Shown: positions 6,051-9,001 of the stretch, piece by piece
Position numbering within the stretch: the stretch's first letter is position 1
Layout of the letters: each line of letters begins with the position of its first letter
NCBI GenBank assembly: GCA_003022745.1
Contig: PXSU01000129.1
Coordinates: 1-9,001, forward strand
Source: Halobacteriales archaeon SW_9_67_25
GTDB taxonomy: Archaea; Halobacteriota; Halobacteria; Halobacteriales; Haloarculaceae
DNA length: 9,001 nucleotides
Reading direction: 5' to 3'
Made by a program: the position numbers and the translations under genes
Notes under the pieces: generated by a model
Databases searched by the model: none
What the model saw: the letters and a program-made list of their open reading frames with translations, nothing else
What the model was told of the DNA's origin: nothing

Positions 6051-6680
6051 ATGGCCAGCCGCTTGCGTACGGGGATCGATGTCCTCGACCGCAAACTGGG
6101 CGGGGGCCTGCCGGCCGGAAGCGTCGTCGTGCTGTCGGCCGATCCCGCGAGCCAGGCAGAGCTGTTTCTGTACGAACTCACGGCAACGCGGGGCACGCTG
6201 TACCTCTCGCTCGACCGCTCGGCGGCGGCGGTCAAAGACAGCATCAGGAACAGCCCCACGGAGACGGGCGACCCGACTGTCAGACACATCACGGGGGAGG
6301 CCCCGCTGGACAACGCGGGCAAACTGGTCAGCGCGCTGCCCGAGACGTCCAACCTCGTCGTCGACCCGGTCGACATCCTGGAGATGCAGGAACCGCCCTC
6401 GCGGTTCCGGAGTTTCCTCAACGACCTCCAGAACCACATCTTCAACACCAACAGCCTGGCTATCTTCCACTGTCTGGACGGTCGGTCAGTTCCGCCGTTG
6501 CGCGATACGACCGAACACTTCGCCGACGTGGTCTTCGAACTGCGGACCGACACGTCGGGCGACGAGATAGACAACCGGCTGGCGATACCGAAGTTCCGCG
6601 GCGGCCGCGCACCGGCCGATACGATAAAAATGGAACTCTCCGAGGAAGTCTCCGTCGACACAAGCCGCGACATCGCCTGA
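6051..6680 (+). CDS. HTR-like / RAD55-KaiC-type RecA-fold protein with degenerate P-loop
   Basis: The 209-residue protein begins RLRTGIDVLDRKLGGGLPAGSVVVLSADP, the classic opening of KaiC/RadA/RAD55 proteins (TGxxxLDxxLGGGLPxGsvxxi). Where the Walker A GxxGxGKT should follow, it has ADPASQAELF (30-39), with no Gly-Lys-Thr/Ser, so normal ATP binding is unlikely. NLVVDPVDIL (101-110) sits in the Walker B position and retains one Asp. Similar proteins in haloarchaea are annotated 'HTR-like' or 'RecA-superfamily ATPase'; their function is not established. The TGA stop (6678-6680) coincides with the target trinucleotide of mobile-element copy 3, so the coding sequence was left intact. A scaffold or regulatory role for a dead ATPase is inference. 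Confidence 0.8.
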   Translation: MASRLRTGIDVLDRKLGGGLPAGSVVVLSADPASQAELFLYELTATRGTLYLSLDRSAAAVKDSIRNSPTETGDPTVRHITGEAPLDNAGKLVSALPETSNLVVDPVDILEMQEPPSRFRSFLNDLQNHIFNTNSLAIFHCLDGRSVPPLRDTTEHFADVVFELRTDTSGDEIDNRLAIPKFRGGRAPADTIKMELSEEVSVDTSRDIA

Positions 6681-6760
6681 TACGGATTGCTGTCGCTATT
6701 TTCCAGGTCGACCGCACGCTGTCCTGCGGTCGATCCAGTAAAGAACGACAGCAATCCGTA
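6681..6760 (+). mobile_element. 80-bp miniature inverted-repeat element, copy 3 (at a stop codon)
   Basis: Same 15-bp perfect termini as copy 1, same 80-bp length, in the opposite orientation and identical at 77 of 80 positions. It is flanked by TGA at 6678-6680 and TGA at 6761-6763; the first is the stop codon of the HTR-like gene. The near-complete palindrome (inner arms around 6707-6735) could form a long hairpin in RNA. It sits 46 bp before the NYN gene and probably separates that gene from upstream transcription or displaced its promoter. Confidence 0.9.
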
Positions 6761-6805
6761 TGAGAAGTGAACAGGTCTTTGAGGCTGCCCGGCCAAATCC
6801 GGACA

Positions 6806-7303
6806 ATGAACACGACCCACCCGGGACAGCGGGTCGCTGTGCTGGCAGACTCACAGAACCTCTATCACACGGCACAGTCGGTCTATTCGCGTAACATCGA
6901 CTACGCTGCACTCCTGGAGGAAGCCGTTGCCGACCGCACGCTCACTCGCGCACTCGCGTACGTCATCAAGGCCGATGCGCCCGAAGAGGAGTCCTTCTTC
7001 GAGGCGCTGGTGGACATCGGTTTCGAGACGCGCATCAAGGCCATCCGGACCTTCCAGGACGGCTCGAAGAAGGCCGACTGGGACGTCGGGATGAGCCTCG
7101 ACGCCGTCTCGCTGGCCCCGCACGTCGATACCGTCGTTCTCTGTACTGGCGACGGGGACTTCGCGCGCCTGTGCCGGTACCTCGAACACGAGGGGGTCCG
7201 CGTGGAGGTGATGGGATTCGGGGAGTCCACTGCCGAGGACCTGATCGAGGCGGCCCGCGATTTCACCGACCTCAGCGCGGACACCGACCGGTTCCTCCTA
7301 TGA
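6806..7303 (+). CDS. NYN-domain putative RNase (LabA/DUF88-like)
   Basis: A 165-residue single-domain protein of the NYN/PIN-like superfamily, Mg-dependent nucleases that usually act on RNA. Acidic residues lie in the family's order: Asp15 in AVLADSQNLY (11-20), Asp91 and Asp93 in ADWDVGMSLDAV (90-101), and Asp116 and Asp118 in LCTGDGDFARL (112-122), followed by VRVEVMGFGESTAEDLIEAARDF with the TGDGDF-x(n)-G topology of LabA-like NYN domains. ATG 6806 is preferred over an in-frame ATG at 6767 because the domain starts soon after; no strong TATA box precedes it. Its TGA overlaps the ATG of the PUA gene by 4 bp, implying coupled translation and perhaps joint action on tRNA or rRNA. The actual substrate is unknown. 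Confidence 0.85.
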   Translation: MNTTHPGQRVAVLADSQNLYHTAQSVYSRNIDYAALLEEAVADRTLTRALAYVIKADAPEEESFFEALVDIGFETRIKAIRTFQDGSKKADWDVGMSLDAVSLAPHVDTVVLCTGDGDFARLCRYLEHEGVRVEVMGFGESTAEDLIEAARDFTDLSADTDRFLL

Positions 7304-7761
7304 CCGACGAGCGCGCCAGTCTCCGACGGATCGCCAACTACCAGTTCGGGCCCGGCGCGGGAACGGCGCTGTTTCCCGAAGAGGCCGACCTCACGGTGAC
7401 ACACACCAGTTCCGGCCGGCCGCGGCAGGTCCACCGCGACGGACGGCGCCTCGTCACGTACGGCACCGCTGGCCGGTTCACCCTCGGCGTGGCGGGCGGT
7501 CGCCGTCTCCGGGCGGGGCTCGAAGCACCCACACACCGCGTCGTCGTGGGCGACGAGAGCGAACCCCACGTCCGGGACGGACGCAACGTCTTCGCGAAGT
7601 TCGTCCGCGAGGTCGACGAGGGAATCCGCCCCCGGGACGAGGTGCTGGTCGAACACCACGAGGGACGACTGCTCGCCGTGGGGCGGGCCGAACTGTCCGG
7701 CGCGGGGATGGGCCAGTTCGGGACGGGCATGGCCGTGCAGGTTCGCGAGGGCGTGGGCTGA
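7300..7761 (+). CDS. Stand-alone PUA-domain protein resembling the archaeosine tRNA-guanine transglycosylase C-terminus
   Basis: The 153 residues divide into an N-terminal part (about 5-72) with [18 protein letters not shown] and [23 protein letters not shown], and a PUA RNA-binding domain (about 77-151) with [39 protein letters not shown] and [11 protein letters not shown]. This combination closely resembles the last two domains of archaeosine TGT (C2 plus PUA), which grip the tRNA acceptor end, with no catalytic barrel. I infer a tRNA- or rRNA-binding accessory protein. It starts inside the stop codon of the NYN gene (ATGA, 7300-7303), so the two proteins are probably made together. NAC follows after 40 bp with its own promoter. 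Confidence 0.85.
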   Translation: MTDERASLRRIANYQFGPGAGTALFPEEADLTVTHTSSGRPRQVHRDGRRLVTYGTAGRFTLGVAGGRRLRAGLEAPTHRVVVGDESEPHVRDGRNVFAKFVREVDEGIRPRDEVLVEHHEGRLLAVGRAELSGAGMGQFGTGMAVQVREGVG

Positions 7762-7771
7762 CAGCAGAGGG

Positions 7772-7780
7772 CTTTTTATT
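7772..7780 (+). promoter_or_regulatory. TATA-like box of the nac-trmI operon
   Basis: CTTTTTATT is centred 26 nt before ATG 7802, in the 40-bp gap after the PUA gene. It is one of the clearest boxes in the window and implies leaderless transcription of nac and trmI independent of the upstream pair. The T run could also help end the PUA transcript. Confidence 0.55.
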
Positions 7781-7801
7781 GGGCCGCGAGAACCACGTCA
7801 C

Positions 7802-8200
7802 ATGTTTGGAGGAGGCGGCGGCGGACTGAACCCGAGCAAAATGAAGCAGATGATGGAGCAGATGGGCATCGACATCGAGGACATCGACGCCGAGGAGGTC
7901 GTCATCCGGACGGCCGAGGAGGAACTGGTCTTCTCGGACGCGGACGTCCAGCGCATGGACGCGCAGGGCCAGGAAACCTACCAGGTCGTCGGCTCGCCGG
8001 AGAGTCGCGAACGCGGCGCCGACACGACGGCCGACACGGGGTCAACGAGTGGCGGCGACGACGCGGGCGAGACAGGCGACATCCCACAGGCTGACGTCGA
8101 ACTCGTCGCCGGACGGACCGGCGTGGGCGAGGCACGCGCCAGGGAGGCCCTCGAGGCGACCGACGGCGACCTCGCAGCGGCGGTCGAGCGGCTCGAATAG
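7802..8200 (+). CDS. nac: Nascent polypeptide-associated complex protein (archaeal alpha-NAC)
   Basis: Ribosome-associated chaperone that meets nascent chains at the exit tunnel; archaeal NAC forms homodimers. The 132-residue product starts [22 protein letters not shown], a typical archaeal NAC N-terminus. The NAC barrel (about 25-65) includes [19 protein letters not shown] and the near-invariant [14 protein letters not shown] disordered acidic linker (about 66-93) leads to a UBA domain (about 94-132: [35 protein letters not shown]). Length and domain order are standard. Its TAG stop shares its G with the GTG start of trmI (TAGTG, 8198-8202), so the two are co-translated. Confidence 0.95.
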   Translation: MFGGGGGGLNPSKMKQMMEQMGIDIEDIDAEEVVIRTAEEELVFSDADVQRMDAQGQETYQVVGSPESRERGADTTADTGSTSGGDDAGETGDIPQADVELVAGRTGVGEARAREALEATDGDLAAAVERLE

Positions 8201-8961
8201 TGGCCTACCTGTTCGTCCACGAGGACCGCGAGTACCTGCTCTCGGCCGGGGACCGACTGGAGACGGACCTCGGTGTACTCGACGTGCCCGGGGACGTCAC
8301 AGCCGGCGACGTCGTCGAGACGCATCTCGGAACGGCGTTCCGTGTGCGGGAACTCCGCGGGCCGGACCTCTTTGCCCACCTCGAGCGCACGGGAGCGCCC
8401 ATGATGCCACGGGACGTCGGGCTCGTGGTCGGGCACACCGGCCTCGGTCGCGGCGACCGCGTCCTCGACGTCGGGACTGGCACCGGCGTGCTCGCGGCCT
8501 ATCTCGGCCGGGTCGGCGCCTCGGTCACCACATACGAGCGCGACGCCGAGTTCGCGGCGGTCGCACGCGAGAACATGACCACCGCCCGTGTCGCCGACCG
8601 GGTCGAGGTACGGACCGGCGACGTGTGTGCGGACCTGGACGGCCTCGCGGCCGGGGGCGACGGAACTGACGAGGGTGAGACCGACAGGTTCGATGTCCTC
8701 ACGCTGGACACCGAGGACGCACCTGCGGTCGTCGGGCGCGCACCGGAGTTGGTCGTGCCGGGCGGGTTCGTCGCCGTCTACTCGCCGTTCGTCGAGGCGA
8801 CGCGGGAGGTGGTCGGGACGGCCCGCGAGGCCGGACTCTCCGAAATCGAAACGCTGGAGACCATCCAGCGGGAGATGGATTTCGACGACCGCGGTTCGCG
8901 CCCCTCGACGGCTGGCGTCGGACACACGGGGTACCTGACCTTCGCACGGTACACCGCGTGA
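8200..8961 (+). CDS. trmI: tRNA (adenine-N1)-methyltransferase, TrmI/GCD14 family
   Basis: SAM-dependent enzyme that in archaea makes m1A at tRNA positions 57/58 (m1A57 is the precursor of 1-methylinosine). The 253-residue protein has the small N-terminal beta domain (about 1-60, HEDREYLLSAGDRLETDLGV), then MMPRDVGLVVGHTGLGRGDR leading into the SAM-binding VLDVGTGTGVLAAYLG (88-103). TYERDAEF (111-118) is motif II, FDVLTLDTEDAP (164-175) the motif IV position, and VGHTGYLTFAR (240-250) the conserved C-terminal signature. GTG 8200 is chosen because it overlaps the nac stop by one base and starts the expected N-terminus. Two motif positions differ from the usual: MMPRD where many have a tyrosine (IYPKD), and LDTEDAP where LDxPEP is common; the motif IV Asp170 is kept. 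Confidence 0.92.
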   Translation: MAYLFVHEDREYLLSAGDRLETDLGVLDVPGDVTAGDVVETHLGTAFRVRELRGPDLFAHLERTGAPMMPRDVGLVVGHTGLGRGDRVLDVGTGTGVLAAYLGRVGASVTTYERDAEFAAVARENMTTARVADRVEVRTGDVCADLDGLAAGGDGTDEGETDRFDVLTLDTEDAPAVVGRAPELVVPGGFVAVYSPFVEATREVVGTAREAGLSEIETLETIQREMDFDDRGSRPSTAGVGHTGYLTFARYTA

Positions 8962-8972
8962 TACCGGCACGG

Positions 8973-9001
8973 ATGGGGCGACTCCGTGGCGGCTACGGCC
9001 C
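8973..9001 (+). CDS. Possible start of the next gene, cut by the window end
   Basis: An ATG 11 bp after the trmI stop begins MGRLRGGYG and stays open to the window edge. The close same-strand spacing fits an operon continuation. Nine codons are too few to identify or to be sure it is a gene. Confidence 0.25.

Noticed and set aside
1..9001. CRISPR array, cas genes or a defence island
   Set aside because: No regularly spaced direct repeats and no such proteins were seen; the repeated sequence is an inverted-repeat element with only three occurrences.

Overview
The window is almost certainly chromosomal DNA of a haloarchaeon (class Halobacteria). GC is high except in the first ~500 bases. Nearly all encoded proteins are very rich in Asp/Glu. 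TATA-like boxes sit 26-31 nt upstream of most start codons with no Shine-Dalgarno, which is the leaderless pattern typical of haloarchaea. The gene content is archaeal: archaeal-type S-adenosylmethionine synthetase, PyrB/PyrI, homomeric NAC, archaeal TrmI and a stand-alone PUA protein resembling the archaeosine-transglycosylase C-terminus. I cannot name the genus from sequence alone.

Layout. Bases 1-512 hold no convincing protein gene but carry several inverted repeats; this could be a structured RNA or the decayed edge of a mobile element. On the minus strand follow S-adenosylmethionine synthetase (513-1715) and a CYTH-domain protein (1776-2339). Divergent from the latter is a dead threonine dehydratase-type gene (2431 to about 2747). 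It was broken by an 80-bp palindromic insertion and has also lost everything beyond the PLP-lysine segment. A long SlyD-like FKBP prolyl isomerase (2836-3888, +) converges on the pyrB-pyrI operon (5274-3902, -). Divergent from pyrB is a MinD/ParA-like ATPase (5355-6002, +), then an HTR-like RecA-fold protein with an eroded P-loop (6051-6680, +). The right end is a plus-strand RNA/translation cluster: a NYN-domain putative nuclease overlapping a PUA protein by 4 bp, then archaeal NAC overlapping tRNA m1A methyltransferase TrmI by 1 bp.

The most striking structure is a miniature inverted-repeat element. Two full copies (2615-2694 and 6681-6760) are each exactly 80 bp, lie in opposite orientation, match at 77/80 positions, share perfect 15-bp terminal inverted repeats, and are flanked by 3-bp duplications TCA and TGA. 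Removing copy 1 plus one TCA restores the threonine dehydratase frame exactly. Copy 3 duplicated the TGA stop codon of the HTR-like gene. A third trace, only the terminal 13 bp, fills the whole gap between the slyD and pyrI stop codons and abuts pyrI's stop (TCA on the plus strand). Three sites thus lie at TCA/TGA, and two of them are stop codons. No transposase for the element is in the window.

Functionally the window mixes housekeeping metabolism (SAM and pyrimidine synthesis), protein folding and nascent-chain handling (SlyD, NAC), and tRNA modification or RNA handling (TrmI, PUA, NYN). The SAM made by the first gene is the methyl donor used by the last.
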